Under the pieces are notes generated by a model. It was not told the origin of the DNA, ran no database searches, and worked only from the letters and a program-made list of their open reading frames with translations. A program made the translations under genes and the position numbers. Positions 1 to 9,295 of a DNA stretch of 64,000 nt are shown one piece after another. The stretch's first letter is position 1, and the number at the start of each line of letters is the position of its first letter. This stretch comes from Myxococcales bacterium. Its GTDB lineage: Bacteria; Myxococcota; Bradymonadia; UBA7976; UBA1532. The stretch lies in assembly GCA_020633515.1 (NCBI GenBank), contig JACKDM010000025.1, positions 1-64,000 of the forward strand, written 5' to 3'.

Positions 1-1379
1 GCGGGCCGGGCGATGACCGGCTGGGCGACGGGCTGCGCGACGACCGGCTGGGCGACCGGCGCGGCGTAGGCCGGCTGGCCCGACCAGCCCTGCGCGCTCG
101 CGACCGCCTCGGCCTCGTCGCGCATCCGGTCGCCTTCGTAGGCGCGGGTCGGCTCGTCGTCGAAGAAGTCGTCCTCGGCGAGCGAGTCGAGCAGCTCGAC
201 CGAGTCGTCGAAGTGCTCGCCGCCGCGGCCCGGCCCCACGTCGCCGCGGGTGTCGGGCTCGTCGATGAGCTGCACGTCGCCGGTGCCGATCACGAGCAGG
301 TCGCCGCCGGTGAGGATCTGGCCGGTGCCGGAGAGGCCGGCTTCGAGCGAGGTCTCGTCCTCGCCGTCGTCGAAGCGCGCCGCGGCGGCGATCACCGAGC
401 GGGCGTCGGGGCCGATCTCGTGGCGGTCGCGGAGCGCGTTCGAGGCGTGGGGGTGGTGGGCCTCTTCGAAGAAGAGGCTGCCCATGAGCTGGCCGAGGCG
501 GGCCTTGTTGAAGGCGACCTCCGACTCGCGCAGGAAGCGGGCGAGCTCGCGCTGCATGTGCTGCGCGGAGGGGAAGCGGTCGCCGCGCTCGCGGGCGAGG
601 GCGCGCATCACGATGCGCTCGAGCGAGGGCGGCACCTCGGGGCGGGCGGTGCTCGGCGGCGCGATGTCGGCGCGGCGCACCCGGCTGAGCAGGGTCAGCT
701 CGTCGTCGTCCTTGTAGAGCAGCTCGCCGGTGAGCATCTCGTAGAGCACCACGCCGATGCTGAAGATGTCGGTGCGGTGGTCGAGCGGCTCGCCCCGAGC
801 CTGCTCGGGCGACATGTAATAGAACTTGCCCTTGATGATGCCCGCCTCGGTCTCGTAGGCCCGCAGCGCGGCCTTGGCGATCCCGAAGTCGACGATCTTG
901 ACCTCGCCCTCGAACGACAGCAGCACGTTCTGCGGCGAGACGTCGCGGTGAACGATGTGCAGCGGCCGCCCGCGGCCGTCCTTCTTGCGGTGCGCGTAGT
1001 CGAGCCCGGCGCAGGCCTCCATCGCGACGTACGCCGCCGCGTCGATCGGCATGCGCTCGCCCCGGTCGCGCAGGCGCTTGAGCACCCGGTACAGGTCGCG
1101 CCCGTCGATGTACTCCATCGCGATGTAGTAGTGCTCGTCGACTTTGCCGAGGTCGAAGATCTGCCCGATGTTGCTGTGTGACAGCTCCACGGTGATCCGC
1201 GCCTCGTCGATCAGCATCTCGATGAAGTCGGCGTCCTGGCTGTAGCGCGGGTGCAAACGCTTGATGGCGAGGATCTTTTCGAATCCGCCGAGGCCGGGTG
1301 CCTTGGCTTGGAAGATCTCTGCCATGCCGCCGATGGCGATGCGTTCGAGGAGGATGTATCGGCCGAATTGCTCGTGCAC
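1..1379 (-). CDS. Ser/Thr protein kinase (C-terminus cut by window edge)
   Basis: Eukaryote-type Ser/Thr kinase reading leftward from a GTG at 1379; at least 459 residues are visible and the gene runs off the window. The Gly-rich loop is [10 protein letters not shown] near residue 14, the ATP-binding Lys is K40, the catalytic loop HRDVSPQN starts at H144 and DFG is at 164-166, so it should be an active kinase. After the kinase domain (ending near residue 290) comes an acidic linker and a Pro/Ala/Val/Gln-rich stretch with repeats of the type AQPV. No membrane segment is visible before the cut. The HRDVSPQN loop and the GGMAE loop match the kinase at 2966-4696, so the two are paralogues. It is divergent from the FHA-sigma54 activator. 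No good ribosome-binding site precedes the GTG; a promoter just upstream suggests a leaderless message. Substrates are unknown; the neighbouring FHA protein is a plausible partner. Confidence 0.9.
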   Translation of the reverse strand, partial: MHEQFGRYILLERIAIGGMAEIFQAKAPGLGGFEKILAIKRLHPRYSQDADFIEMLIDEARITVELSHSNIGQIFDLGKVDEHYYIAMEYIDGRDLYRVLKRLRDRGERMPIDAAAYVAMEACAGLDYAHRKKDGRGRPLHIVHRDVSPQNVLLSFEGEVKIVDFGIAKAALRAYETEAGIIKGKFYYMSPEQARGEPLDHRTDIFSIGVVLYEMLTGELLYKDDDELTLLSRVRRADIAPPSTARPEVPPSLERIVMRALARERGDRFPSAQHMQRELARFLRESEVAFNKARLGQLMGSLFFEEAHHPHASNALRDRHEIGPDARSVIAAAARFDDGEDETSLEAGLSGTGQILTGGDLLVIGTGDVQLIDEPDTRGDVGPGRGGEHFDDSVELLDSLAEDDFFDDEPTRAYEGDRMRDEAEAVASAQGWSGQPAYAAPVAQPVVAQPVAQPVIARP

Positions 1380-1386
1380 GGGGGGG

Positions 1387-1415
1387 ATTCTAGGGGTCGA
1401 CCCCGGGCGCGTCCA
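1387..1415 (-). promoter_or_regulatory. sigma70-like promoter of the first kinase
   Basis: On the minus strand TGGACG (1415-1410) is followed after 17 bases by TAGAAT (1392-1387), a five-of-six match to the -10 box. Transcription would start at about 1380, practically on the GTG start codon at 1379, which lacks a Shine-Dalgarno sequence. Confidence 0.5.
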
Positions 1416-1439
1416 CCTCGGTGGCGCCCGGCTGCGCGG

Positions 1440-1468
1440 TTGACGCTGGCAGCGCGCGCGCGCACACT
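1440..1468 (+). promoter_or_regulatory. possible promoter of the FHA-sigma54 activator
   Basis: TTGACG at 1440-1445 is followed after 17 bases by CACACT at 1463-1468, a weak -10. The predicted start of transcription falls on the ATG at 1476, which also lacks a ribosome-binding site. The good -35 is the main support. Confidence 0.3.
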
Positions 1469-1475
1469 GCCTCGC

Positions 1476-2906
1476 ATGGGCAAGAAATTTCCCGACTACG
1501 TGCCGCCGACCCAGATCGCATACCGGCCGGACGGCGCGACCACCCTCCATCTGCGCAAGTGCCGGCTCGCCCTCGACGCCGGTGGGGGGCGGTGGAGCGA
1601 GCGGATCTTCGACCAGGCGATCGTCACGCTCGGCTCCATGGAAGACAACGACCTCGTCCTCGACGACGACACGGTCAGTCGCTACCACTGCCGCATCCTG
1701 CAAGAAGAGACCGCCTATGTCTTGCAGGACCTCGGCAGCACCAACGGCTCGTTCATCGACGGGGTGCGCATCAAGGAGGCCTACCTCGCGCCGGGCTGCA
1801 CCGTCGAGCTCGGCAACACCCGCATCGGCTTCCAGAGCTTCGACGAAGAGGTGCAGATCCGCCCGTCGGAGGAGGAGCGCTTCGGCGACATCATCGGCGC
1901 CAACGTGCAGATGCGGAAGATCTTCGGGATCTTGGAGAAGATCGCGCCGACCGACACGACGGTGGTGATCGAGGGCGAGACGGGCACCGGCAAGGAGGTC
2001 GTCGCGCAGACGATCCACAAGCAGTCGGGCCGGGCGGAGCGGCCGTTCGTGGTCTTCGACTGCTCGGCGGTGCCGGCCAACCTCATCGAGTCGGAGCTGT
2101 TCGGCCACGAGAAGGGCTCGTTCACCGGCGCGATCATGGCGCGGCCGGGGCTCTTCGAGATGGCGCACGGGGGCACGATCTTCCTCGACGAGCTCGGCGA
2201 GCTGAGCCTCGACCTGCAGCCGAAGCTGTTGCGGGTGCTCGAGACGCGCGAGGTGCGCCGGGTGGGCGGGGTGCGGCCGGTCAAGGTCGACGTGCGGGTG
2301 ATCGCGGCGACGAACCGGCGTCTCGAAGAGGAGGTGCGCGCGGGGCGCTTCCGCGAGGACCTCTACTATCGGCTGAGCGTGGTGCGCCTCTTCCTGCCGC
2401 CGCTGCGCGATCGGCGCGAGGACATCCCGCTGCTGGTGCGGCACTTCTTGCGGGTGGGGCGCTTCAACAAGGCGCCCGACGGCGCGCTGCGGGTCGGCGC
2501 GCTCGGTCGCGCGGTGCTCGAAGCGCTGCGGGCGTACGACTGGCCGGGCAACGTGCGCGAGCTGCTCAACGTGATCGAGCGGGCGTGCAGCTTCGCCGAG
2601 ACCGACACGATCGAGCTGTCGGACCTGCCGCCGAACCTGATCGAGTCGGAGCACATGCAGCGGCTGCATCAGCTGCGCCCGCAGGTTGTGCCCGCCGAGG
2701 CCGACGGGGTCGCCGACATGGGGCCGTTCAAGGACGCCAAGGAGAAGTGGGTCGCCTCGTTCGAGCGCGACTACATCCGCACCCTGCTCGAGCGCAACGA
2801 GTACAACATCAGCCACGCGGCGCGCGAGGCCGACATCGACCGCAAGTACTTTCGCAAGCTGATGAAGAAGTACGGGATCGAGGCGAACGACAACGGCGAG
2901 GACTGA
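1476..2906 (+). CDS. FHA-domain sigma54-dependent transcriptional activator
   Basis: Enhancer-binding protein of 476 residues that would activate RNA polymerase-sigma54 promoters. An N-terminal FHA domain (about residues 48-112, with [10 protein letters not shown] and [10 protein letters not shown]) replaces the usual receiver and should bind phosphothreonine. The AAA+ domain has Walker A GETGTGKE at 167-174 and the sigma54-contact loop GSFTGA at 214-219 (Ser instead of the commoner Ala). A Fis-type helix-turn-helix closes the protein ([19 protein letters not shown]). I chose the ATG at 1476 because the frame upstream overlaps the divergent kinase and has no protein-like features. FHA-sigma54 activators are characteristic of myxobacteria, where Ser/Thr kinases control them; the kinases on both sides are obvious candidates. 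The frame stays open upstream to 1251, which is not thought to be coding. Confidence 0.93.
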   Translation: MGKKFPDYVPPTQIAYRPDGATTLHLRKCRLALDAGGGRWSERIFDQAIVTLGSMEDNDLVLDDDTVSRYHCRILQEETAYVLQDLGSTNGSFIDGVRIKEAYLAPGCTVELGNTRIGFQSFDEEVQIRPSEEERFGDIIGANVQMRKIFGILEKIAPTDTTVVIEGETGTGKEVVAQTIHKQSGRAERPFVVFDCSAVPANLIESELFGHEKGSFTGAIMARPGLFEMAHGGTIFLDELGELSLDLQPKLLRVLETREVRRVGGVRPVKVDVRVIAATNRRLEEEVRAGRFREDLYYRLSVVRLFLPPLRDRREDIPLLVRHFLRVGRFNKAPDGALRVGALGRAVLEALRAYDWPGNVRELLNVIERACSFAETDTIELSDLPPNLIESEHMQRLHQLRPQVVPAEADGVADMGPFKDAKEKWVASFERDYIRTLLERNEYNISHAAREADIDRKYFRKLMKKYGIEANDNGED

Positions 2907-2965
2907 GCCGGGCGGGTTCGTCGGGCAGCGTGGCCGCCGTCAGCCGCCGTCGGCGAGCGTGGCCG

Positions 2966-4696
2966 TCAGCCGCCGCCGTCGGGCGCAGGCGGGGGTGGCT
3001 CCTCGCCGGGCAGGCCGGTCCCGATCTTGAGCACCGCCGGCGGCTCGTCGTCGTCGTCGACCGGCTCCTCGCCGCCACCGAGCGCGACCGCGAGCCCCAC
3101 CACCGCCGCGATCAACGCCGCGCCGAGCCCGACCCACAGCCACGGGATCCGCCGCCCCTCGACCGCCGCCACCTCGGTCGGCGTCGTCGGCAGCTCCTCG
3201 GCGTCGAAGTCGGCGATCGTCGCGTCCTCCTCCGGCGCGACCCGACCGGTCGACCGCGGCGTGACCGCCGCCTGCCGCGCGCCCGGTGAGACCGCCTCGG
3301 GGGTCGTGCCGGCGATCGAGAGCGTCGCGTCCTCGTCGTCGGCCACCGCCCCGATCGCCATCGTGTGCTCGAGCTCGCCGTCGTCCTCGAACGGCTCGAC
3401 CATCGCCCGCCGGGCCGGCGGATCGGCGCGCCGCACCGGGACGGGGACCGCGACCGGGACCGCCTGCGCGACCGGGCGCGCCATCTGCGGCGCCGAGGCG
3501 CGCGAGGCGGGCACGGCGGCCGGGACCGGGGTCGGCGCGGGGGTCGGCTCGGTCTGCGCCGGCGAGGGCTCGGTCGGATGCGCGGGCGAGAGGCGGGTCG
3601 GGTTGGTCTCGGTGCGCGCCGGGTCGCGGCGGCCGGGCGTCGGCTTGACCACCGAGCGCATGTCGGTCAGCCGGTCGATGTCGCGCTCGTCGCCGCCCTC
3701 CTCGGGGCCGTCGACGCCCGACTCCGAGGCGATGAAGTCCTCTTCGTACAGGTTCTCCGGCGTGCTCGGCGCGACCATCTCGGCGCTGATCAGCTCGCCG
3801 AGCTCGCGCGCGCCATAGTCGGGGTCGACCTCACCGAGCGCCACGTCGAGCAGCTCGGCCATCTCGGCCCCGGTCTGGAACCGCCGCGCCCGGTTCTTGC
3901 GCAGCGCCTTCTGCACGATCGCGTCGACCCGCTCGGGGATCTCGGGCATCAGCCGCCGCGGCGGGATCGGCTTCTTGCGCAGGATCTGGTCATAGACCTG
4001 GTACTCGTTCTGCCCGGTGAACGGCAGCCGCCCGGTCAGCATCTTGTAGAGCGTCATCCCCAGCGAGAAGATGTCGGCGCGCGCGTCGAGGACCTGCGCC
4101 TGCGCCTGCTCGGGGCTCATGTACTGCAGCTTGCCCTTGATGACGCCGCTGCGGGTCTTCGTCGAGTTGTTCGCCGCCTTGGCGACCCCGAAGTCGATGA
4201 GCTTCACCGCGCCTTCGTAGCTCAACAGGATGTTGTGCGGGCTGACGTCGCGGTGGATGACCTCCTGCGGGCGGCCCTCGGCGTCGCGCAGCGCGTGGGC
4301 GGCGTGCAGCCCCTCGGCGACGCAGCGGGCGACGTACAACGCGGCGGGCAGCGGCAAGAGGCTGTCGCGCAAGCGGAAACCGCGCAACACCGTCGCGAGG
4401 TCGACGCCGTCGATGTACTCCATCGCGATGAAGTGCTGCCCGCCGACCGAGCCGAAGTCGAGCACCTCGGCGACGTGCGGGTGACGGATCGCCGCCGCGA
4501 TCCGCGCCTCGTCCTCCAGCATCGTCACGAAGCGCTCGTTCTGCGCGTAGTGCGGCAGCAGGCGCTTGATCGCGACCTTCTTGCGGAAGCCACCGAGCCC
4601 GACGACCTCGGCGAGATACACCTCGGCCATGCCGCCCTGCCCGATGCGGCGGATCATCTGGTAGCGACCGAAGGTGCGCGGCGTCTCGGGATCCAT
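2966..4696 (-). CDS. membrane Ser/Thr protein kinase
   Basis: A 576-residue kinase with an N-terminal catalytic domain: Gly-rich loop IGQGGMAEVYLAE near residue 18, HRDVSPHN starting at H148, and DFG at 168-170 followed by VAKAANNSTKTRSG as activation loop. A long linker rich in Pro, Ala, Thr and acidic residues follows (about 300-510), then one membrane helix at roughly 517-538 (WLWVGLGAALIAAVVGLAVA) and a short Pro-rich tail of about 34 residues outside the membrane. The topology, with an inner kinase and a tiny outer tail, argues against a large sensor domain. It is convergent with the FHA-sigma54 activator, 59 bases apart. A Shine-Dalgarno-like AGAAGGG precedes the ATG. It is paralogous to the kinase at the left edge. 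Confidence 0.93.
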   Translation of the reverse strand: MDPETPRTFGRYQMIRRIGQGGMAEVYLAEVVGLGGFRKKVAIKRLLPHYAQNERFVTMLEDEARIAAAIRHPHVAEVLDFGSVGGQHFIAMEYIDGVDLATVLRGFRLRDSLLPLPAALYVARCVAEGLHAAHALRDAEGRPQEVIHRDVSPHNILLSYEGAVKLIDFGVAKAANNSTKTRSGVIKGKLQYMSPEQAQAQVLDARADIFSLGMTLYKMLTGRLPFTGQNEYQVYDQILRKKPIPPRRLMPEIPERVDAIVQKALRKNRARRFQTGAEMAELLDVALGEVDPDYGARELGELISAEMVAPSTPENLYEEDFIASESGVDGPEEGGDERDIDRLTDMRSVVKPTPGRRDPARTETNPTRLSPAHPTEPSPAQTEPTPAPTPVPAAVPASRASAPQMARPVAQAVPVAVPVPVRRADPPARRAMVEPFEDDGELEHTMAIGAVADDEDATLSIAGTTPEAVSPGARQAAVTPRSTGRVAPEEDATIADFDAEELPTTPTEVAAVEGRRIPWLWVGLGAALIAAVVGLAVALGGGEEPVDDDDEPPAVLKIGTGLPGEEPPPPAPDGGG

Positions 4697-4778
4697 CCAG
4701 CACCCTTCTGCGCCATGCGTCGGCGCGCGTCAACCTCGGGCGGGTCACGCCCCCGGATCGGCTCCCCACCGCGGCCGA

Positions 4779-7184
4779 TCAATCGCGACAGGCCCCCATG
4801 CGGCACCGCTGCCGCCCCGGGCAGAGGTCGCCCTCGTCGACCCGGCCGTCGCAGTCGTCGTCGCCGCCGTCGCAGCTCTCCGGGCGGCTGGCGTCCGGCT
4901 CGCAGACCGGCGCGCCGCGGCACCGCCAGCGGCCGTCGGCGCAGCGACCGCCGAGGCCGGTCGAGCAGTCGTCGCCGTCGTCGCCGAAGTCCTCGTCGAT
5001 GTCGCCATCGCAGTCGCCGTCGCGCCCGTCGCAGCCGTCCTCGCGATCGGGGAGCCGCTGCCCGCCGCAGCCGGTCCACTGCCCGCCGACGCAGCGCCGC
5101 TCGCCGCCGCGGCACTCGCCCACGCCGAGCGTGTCGCGGTCGCCGTCGTAGCAGGGCTCGCTCATGCCGTCGACCTGCCCGTCGCAGTCGTCGTCGCGCC
5201 CGTTGCAGCTCTCCACCGCCGGCCCCGACGCGCCCGCGCAGCCCGACCAGGCGCCCGCGGCGCAGGTCTCGACGCCGGCCACGCAGATCCCCACCCCCGC
5301 CGTCCCGCTCGGGAACGGGAAGCAGTCGCGCCGCAGCACGCCGCCCCCCTGCCCTTCGTCGATCGCGCCGTCGCAGTCGTCGTCGACGCCGTCGCAGCCC
5401 TCGGCCTGCGGGACCCGCTCGCCCACGCAGCCGCTCCACGCCTCGACGCCCGAGCCCATCGCCGCCACGCAGCGGTCGAGCCCCGCCGTGCACGCCCCGA
5501 CCCCCGCCGTGCCCTCCCGGCCGCCGTAGCACACCCGGTCGAGCCCCTCGTCGACCCGCCCGTCGCAGTCGTCGTCGATGCCATCGCAGCGCTCGCCCCG
5601 GCTCCCCGCCGCGACCCCGAGGCACACCAGCTCCGCCGCCCCGGCGCGCGCGTCGACCCGGCAGGCGAGCTGACCGATCCGGCACGCGCACGGCACCGCC
5701 GGATCGGGGCACATCTCGCCGCAGACCGCCTCGGCCGCCGGCGCGCCCGGCGCCGGTCGCAGCGGGTTGCCCTCGTCGAGCCGCCCGTCGCAGTCGCCGT
5801 CGACCCCGTCGCATGCCTCCTCGGCGCCCGGATGGATCCCCGCCGAGCGGTCGTCGCAGTCGACCCCCGCCGGCCAGCCGTCGCCGTCGCGGTCGCTCAC
5901 CGCCGCGCAGTCGAGATCGGCGCCGTCGCAGTCCTGGTCGATCCCATCGCCGCAGCGCTCGTCTGCGCCGGGGTGGATCCACCGATCGCCGTCGTCGCAG
6001 TCGTCGCCGCCCGCGCGCCCGTCGAAGTGCCCGTCGCCGTCGCGGTCGTCCTCGGGGCAGGCCGGCGGCGCGACCCCGTCGCAGTCCCGATCGACCTCGC
6101 CGCAGCGCTCCACCGCGCCCGGATGGCGCCCCGCGTCGAGGTCGTCGCAGTCGAAGCGCCCGCCCGGGCACCGCCGCCGCGCGCCGCCGATCGCCGTCGG
6201 GCAGGGCACGCCGTCGCCGTCGAGGTCGTCGTCGACGCACTCGAGATCCGCGCCGTCGCAGTCCTGGTCGATCCCGTCGCCGCACACCTCGGCGCGCCCC
6301 GGCGCCCGCGTCGGATCGCGGTCGTCGCAGTCGACCCCCGCCGGCACCCCGTCCCGATCGACGTCGCAGACCGCGTCGCGCCCGTCGCAGTCCTGGTCGA
6401 TCCCATCGGCGCAGACATCGAGCGCGCCCGGGTTGCGCGCCGGATCGGCGTCGTCGCAGTCGGCGCCCGCGCCCCAGCCGTCGCCGTCGCCGTCGACCGC
6501 GCCGCACGCCACGTCGGGCGCGCCGCGGCAGTCGTTGTCGAGCCCGTCGCCGCACCAGCGCGCGTGCCGCTCGGCCGCCGCCCCGCGCGCGTCGGCGCCC
6601 GGCTCGAAGGGCTTGAACGGGTGCGCCTCACGCGGATCGCAGCCGCGGCAGCCGGCCGGCGGGGTGTCGTGGCAGTCGGCGACGCGCGGCGTCGGCGGGA
6701 GCGCCGCGCAGCAGCCGGCGAGCGCGCAGTTGGGGAAGAGGTCGCCGTCGGCGTCGCAGCGCGGCGCGAAGGCGACGAGCCCGATCGCCGCCCGCCGCCC
6801 CGGCGAAGCGATCCCGGCGCCGTGCCCGACCGCGGCGCAGCGGCAGTCGGGGACCCGGCTCGGCTCGGCGAGGCAGACCGGCGCGTCGGCGCAGGCGACG
6901 ACGTACACCGCCCACGGCCCCTCCACCGGCGCCGGCGTCGTCACGGCGACCGAGAACCGCGCCGCGCCCGGCGCGATACCCGCCGCGCGCAGGTCGAGCG
7001 GCGTCGCGCCGACCGCGGGCTCGGGGCCGTCGCCGGCGCGCAGGAAGACGACGAGGTGCTCGAAGCCGCCCACCGCGCCCGCTTCGATCACGAGCTCGGG
7101 CGCGGCCGCCGGCTCGCTCGCGCAGCCGAAGAGGGCGACGGCGAGCGTGCTCAGGAGCGGGCAGCGAAGGCGGACGGCGGGCAT
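4779..7184 (-). CDS. MopE-like Cys/Asp-rich repeat lipoprotein
   Basis: An 801-residue exported protein. The signal peptide ends in a lipobox, LFGC at about residues 18-21, so it is probably a lipoprotein. Residues 20-160 form a domain with scattered cysteines. From about residue 160 to the end there are well over a dozen repeats of the type DGIDQDCDG / DGVDCDDRDP, spaced about 20-45 residues. The pattern D-x-D-x-D-G-x(2)-D-C-D is that of the MopE-type putative metal-binding family (MopE of methanotrophs binds copper) and also resembles calcium-binding thrombospondin type 3 repeats. I infer a surface, metal- or calcium-stiffened protein; the ligand is unknown. It is divergent from the gene at 7282. 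Such proteins are numerous in myxobacterial genomes. The lower-strand repeats create many spurious open frames on the other strand. Confidence 0.85.
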   Translation of the reverse strand: MPAVRLRCPLLSTLAVALFGCASEPAAAPELVIEAGAVGGFEHLVVFLRAGDGPEPAVGATPLDLRAAGIAPGAARFSVAVTTPAPVEGPWAVYVVACADAPVCLAEPSRVPDCRCAAVGHGAGIASPGRRAAIGLVAFAPRCDADGDLFPNCALAGCCAALPPTPRVADCHDTPPAGCRGCDPREAHPFKPFEPGADARGAAAERHARWCGDGLDNDCRGAPDVACGAVDGDGDGWGAGADCDDADPARNPGALDVCADGIDQDCDGRDAVCDVDRDGVPAGVDCDDRDPTRAPGRAEVCGDGIDQDCDGADLECVDDDLDGDGVPCPTAIGGARRRCPGGRFDCDDLDAGRHPGAVERCGEVDRDCDGVAPPACPEDDRDGDGHFDGRAGGDDCDDGDRWIHPGADERCGDGIDQDCDGADLDCAAVSDRDGDGWPAGVDCDDRSAGIHPGAEEACDGVDGDCDGRLDEGNPLRPAPGAPAAEAVCGEMCPDPAVPCACRIGQLACRVDARAGAAELVCLGVAAGSRGERCDGIDDDCDGRVDEGLDRVCYGGREGTAGVGACTAGLDRCVAAMGSGVEAWSGCVGERVPQAEGCDGVDDDCDGAIDEGQGGGVLRRDCFPFPSGTAGVGICVAGVETCAAGAWSGCAGASGPAVESCNGRDDDCDGQVDGMSEPCYDGDRDTLGVGECRGGERRCVGGQWTGCGGQRLPDREDGCDGRDGDCDGDIDEDFGDDGDDCSTGLGGRCADGRWRCRGAPVCEPDASRPESCDGGDDDCDGRVDEGDLCPGRQRCRMGACRD

Positions 7185-7281
7185 CGACGCGATGATACCC
7201 CGCCGCGCCGGCCCGGCAAGCGTCGCGCCACGCCGACGCCTCGGACTTGTCCTCGCCGCCGATTCGTGAGAAACCCGCGGG

Positions 7282-7806
7282 GTGATCGATCCGGTACAAA
7301 AGCCGCGCCCCGCCGCCGCCGAGACCTTCCCCGAGCCGCCCGGGCTCTACGTGCGCGCCGACGTCCTCGACGAGATCCGGTTCAACGGGAGCTGGAAGCG
7401 CGACGGCCTCGCCGGCGGGCTCCTCGTCGGCCGCCACTACGCCGACCCCGCGAGCGGCGAGCCCTACGTCGTCGTCGACGGCTTCGTCGGCGGCGCCCAC
7501 GCCGACGACCTGCAAGGCTTCGTGCGCAGCCTGCGCAGCCGCTGGAAGGAGTCGGTCGCCGCCCGCGCGACCCACTTCCCCGAGGGCGAGATCCTCGGCT
7601 GGTACGTGGCGCCCGGCAAGGACGGCCCGCCCGACCGCGAGGCGCTCGTGCTGCACAACACCTTCTTCAACCACCCCTGGCAGATCGGCCTGTGGGTCCC
7701 CCCCGACGCCGCCCCGACGACCGCCCGCCCCGAGCGCGACACCCTGCGCACCGGCCCCGTCGCCGTGCTCGACGGCGCCTCGGCCCGCCTCGCGCGGCCG
7801 CGTTGA
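7282..7806 (+). CDS. MPN/JAB-like protein without the JAMM metal site
   Basis: A 174-residue protein starting with GTG. Its order of motifs (GGLLVGRHY near residue 47, a central VVDGFVGG, then EGEILGWYVAPG, LHNTFFNHPWQIGLWVPP) follows the MPN (JAB1/Mov34) fold, where the strand GWYHTHP normally carries two zinc-binding His and a later S-x2-D completes the site. Here the HxH is replaced by VAP and no S-x2-D is visible, so I infer an inactive MPN scaffold. There is no signal peptide and no membrane helix. It lies directly upstream of the bactofilin promoter and reads the same way. Assignment is by pattern only and a family search is needed to confirm it. Confidence 0.6.
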   Translation: MIDPVQKPRPAAAETFPEPPGLYVRADVLDEIRFNGSWKRDGLAGGLLVGRHYADPASGEPYVVVDGFVGGAHADDLQGFVRSLRSRWKESVAARATHFPEGEILGWYVAPGKDGPPDREALVLHNTFFNHPWQIGLWVPPDAAPTTARPERDTLRTGPVAVLDGASARLARPR

Positions 7807-7831
7807 CAGCGCGCACGTCAGGGGCTATGAC
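7803..7831 (+). promoter_or_regulatory. sigma70-like promoter of the bactofilin operon
   Basis: TTGACA at 7803-7808, a 17-base spacer and TATGAC at 7826-7831. The -35 overlaps the stop codon of the upstream gene. Transcription would start near 7838, leaving a short leader with the ribosome-binding site AGGGGGAGA before the ATG at 7865. Confidence 0.65.
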
Positions 7832-7864
7832 GACCGCCACCATCGAACCGGCCAGGGGGAGAGC

Positions 7865-8233
7865 ATGATCGGGCCCGGCATCACCATTCGCGGCAAGATC
7901 AGCGGCGAGGAGGACCTCGACGTCGAAGGCCGCGTCGAGGGCAGCATCCGCCTCACCGAGAACCTCAAGGTCGCCGAGGGCGCGGTCGTCGCCGCCGAGG
8001 TCGAGGCCCGCAACGTCGACGTCAGCGGCCGGATCATGGGCGACATCACCGTCACCGAGTCGATCGTCATCGACGCCGACGCCGTCGTCGTCGGCGACAT
8101 CACCACCCCCCGCCTCCACATCGCCGACGGCGCCCGCTACAAGGGCAAGGTCACGATGGACTTCGACATCCCCGGCATCGACACCGCCGCCGCGACCGGC
8201 CGCAACACCCCCGCGACCGGCCGCCGCCGCTGA
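7865..8233 (+). CDS. bactofilin 1
   Basis: A 122-residue bactofilin, the small cytoskeletal protein family that polymerises into filaments without nucleotide. Nearly the whole protein (about residues 5-105) is the hydrophobic beta-helix repeat: GPGITIRGKISGEEDLDVEGRVEG at the start, then alternating I/V with acidic turns (DITVTESIVIDADAVVVGDI). A short Ala/Thr/Arg tail follows. It starts at an ATG with a strong ribosome-binding site and is the first of three bactofilin genes in a row. In myxobacteria bactofilins organise chromosome arms and cell shape; which role applies here cannot be seen. Confidence 0.93.
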   Translation: MIGPGITIRGKISGEEDLDVEGRVEGSIRLTENLKVAEGAVVAAEVEARNVDVSGRIMGDITVTESIVIDADAVVVGDITTPRLHIADGARYKGKVTMDFDIPGIDTAAATGRNTPATGRRR

Positions 8234-8277
8234 GCCCGCCCCCGCTTCGCACACCGCCACAAGGAGCCCGACCAGTC

Positions 8278-8598
8278 ATGGCCAACACCGTCATCGGGAG
8301 CTCGATTGTCATCGACGGCGAGATCACCGGCGACGAGGCCCTCGTCGTGCAGGGCACGATCAAGGGCCGCGTCGCGCTCTCGGAGAGCGTCTTCGTCGAG
8401 AACAGCGCCACCCTCGAGGCCGACGTCGAGGCCGAGTCGATCGAGATCTCGGGCGTCGTGACCGGCAACGTCACCGCGAGCACCCGCGTCGAGATCAAGG
8501 CCGACGGCAAGATGGTCGGTGACGTCAAGTCGCCGCGCATCCTCATCGCCGACGGGGCCCTCTTCAAGGGCAACATCGACATGGACGTGGAGCGCTGA
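8278..8598 (+). CDS. bactofilin 2
   Basis: A 106-residue bactofilin that is almost only the filament-forming beta-helix core: GSSIVIDGEITGDEALVVQGTIKG, then SVFVENSATLEADVEAESIEISG and KMVGDVKSPRILIADGALFKG. It lacks any tail. It is preceded by ACAAGGAG and lies 44 bases after bactofilin 1 and 2 bases before bactofilin 3, so the three are probably co-expressed and may co-polymerise. Confidence 0.93.
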   Translation: MANTVIGSSIVIDGEITGDEALVVQGTIKGRVALSESVFVENSATLEADVEAESIEISGVVTGNVTASTRVEIKADGKMVGDVKSPRILIADGALFKGNIDMDVER

Positions 8599-8600
8599 GC

Positions 8601-9222
8601 ATGGCCAAGGCGCCGACCGTCATCACCGCGACGACCACCGTCAGCGGTCGCATCGAGGGCGCCGAAGACATCGACGTCTTCGGCGCCATCAAGGGCAGCG
8701 TCACCCTCGACGGTGACCTCTACATCGACGAGAAGGCGCGGGTCGAGGCCGACCTCGCCGTCAACCACCTCGTCGTGCACGGGATCCTCGTCGGCAACGT
8801 CACCGCGACCGCCTCGGTGCGCATCACCGAGAGCGCGCGGGTCATCGGCGACATCACCGCGCCGCGGGTCGCGCTCGACGCGGGCGCGCGCTACCGCGGC
8901 ACGATCGACATGGGCGAGATCGAGGGCGAAGAGGCGAAGCCCGCGAGCCGCGAGCGCGACCGGGGCCGCCCGGCGAGCCCGGCGCGCGGCGTCCCGACCT
9001 CCCGCGCCGCGACCCCGAGCCGCCCGGCGCCGCCGCCGCCCCGCCCGCGGCGCGCCCGAGCCGCGACGAGAAGCCCGCGCCCGCCCGCGCCGAGCAGCCC
9101 CGGCCCGCAAGGCCGAGCCCGAGCCGGTCGAGCCCGAGGCCGTCGCCGCGGCCGCCGAGGACGAGCCCGAGCTGCCCGAGGGCGCCGCCGCCAAGAAGGT
9201 CGCCGTCAAGAAGCGCGACTGA
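8601..9222 (+). CDS. bactofilin 3 with an apparently frameshifted basic/acidic tail
   Basis: The first 115 residues are a clear bactofilin core (TVSGRIEGAEDIDVFGAIKG, VRITESARVIGDITAPRV). The tail then changes frame: after EGEEAKPASRERDRGRP the protein-like sequence continues in another frame as RPSRDEKPAPARAEQPRP (about 9052-9107) and in a third as KAEPEPVEPEAVAAAAEDEPELPEG, ending KKVAVKKRD at a TGA at 9222. Read literally the first frame runs on to 9539 and overlaps pyrE by 240 bases, which is unlikely. Two single-base errors, at about 8990-9050 and about 9110, would restore one protein of roughly 206 residues with a low-complexity charged tail. A real pair of frameshifts cannot be excluded. 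Confidence 0.75.
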
Positions 9223-9295
9223 GCGCCTCCCCCGGCCCGCACCCACCGCGCGGGTCCGCGCCCCGCCGGCCCGCCCCGACGCCCTGGAGGCCCGC

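Noticed and set aside
213..1181. Long plus-strand frame opposite the first kinase
   Set aside because: It is the antisense of a clear kinase with all catalytic motifs; the high GC3 keeps the opposite frame open.
3365..6616. A plus-strand frame of more than 1000 codons across the kinase and the MopE-like gene
   Set aside because: Arg/Pro/Ala-only composition and no domain; it is a shadow of two real minus-strand genes.
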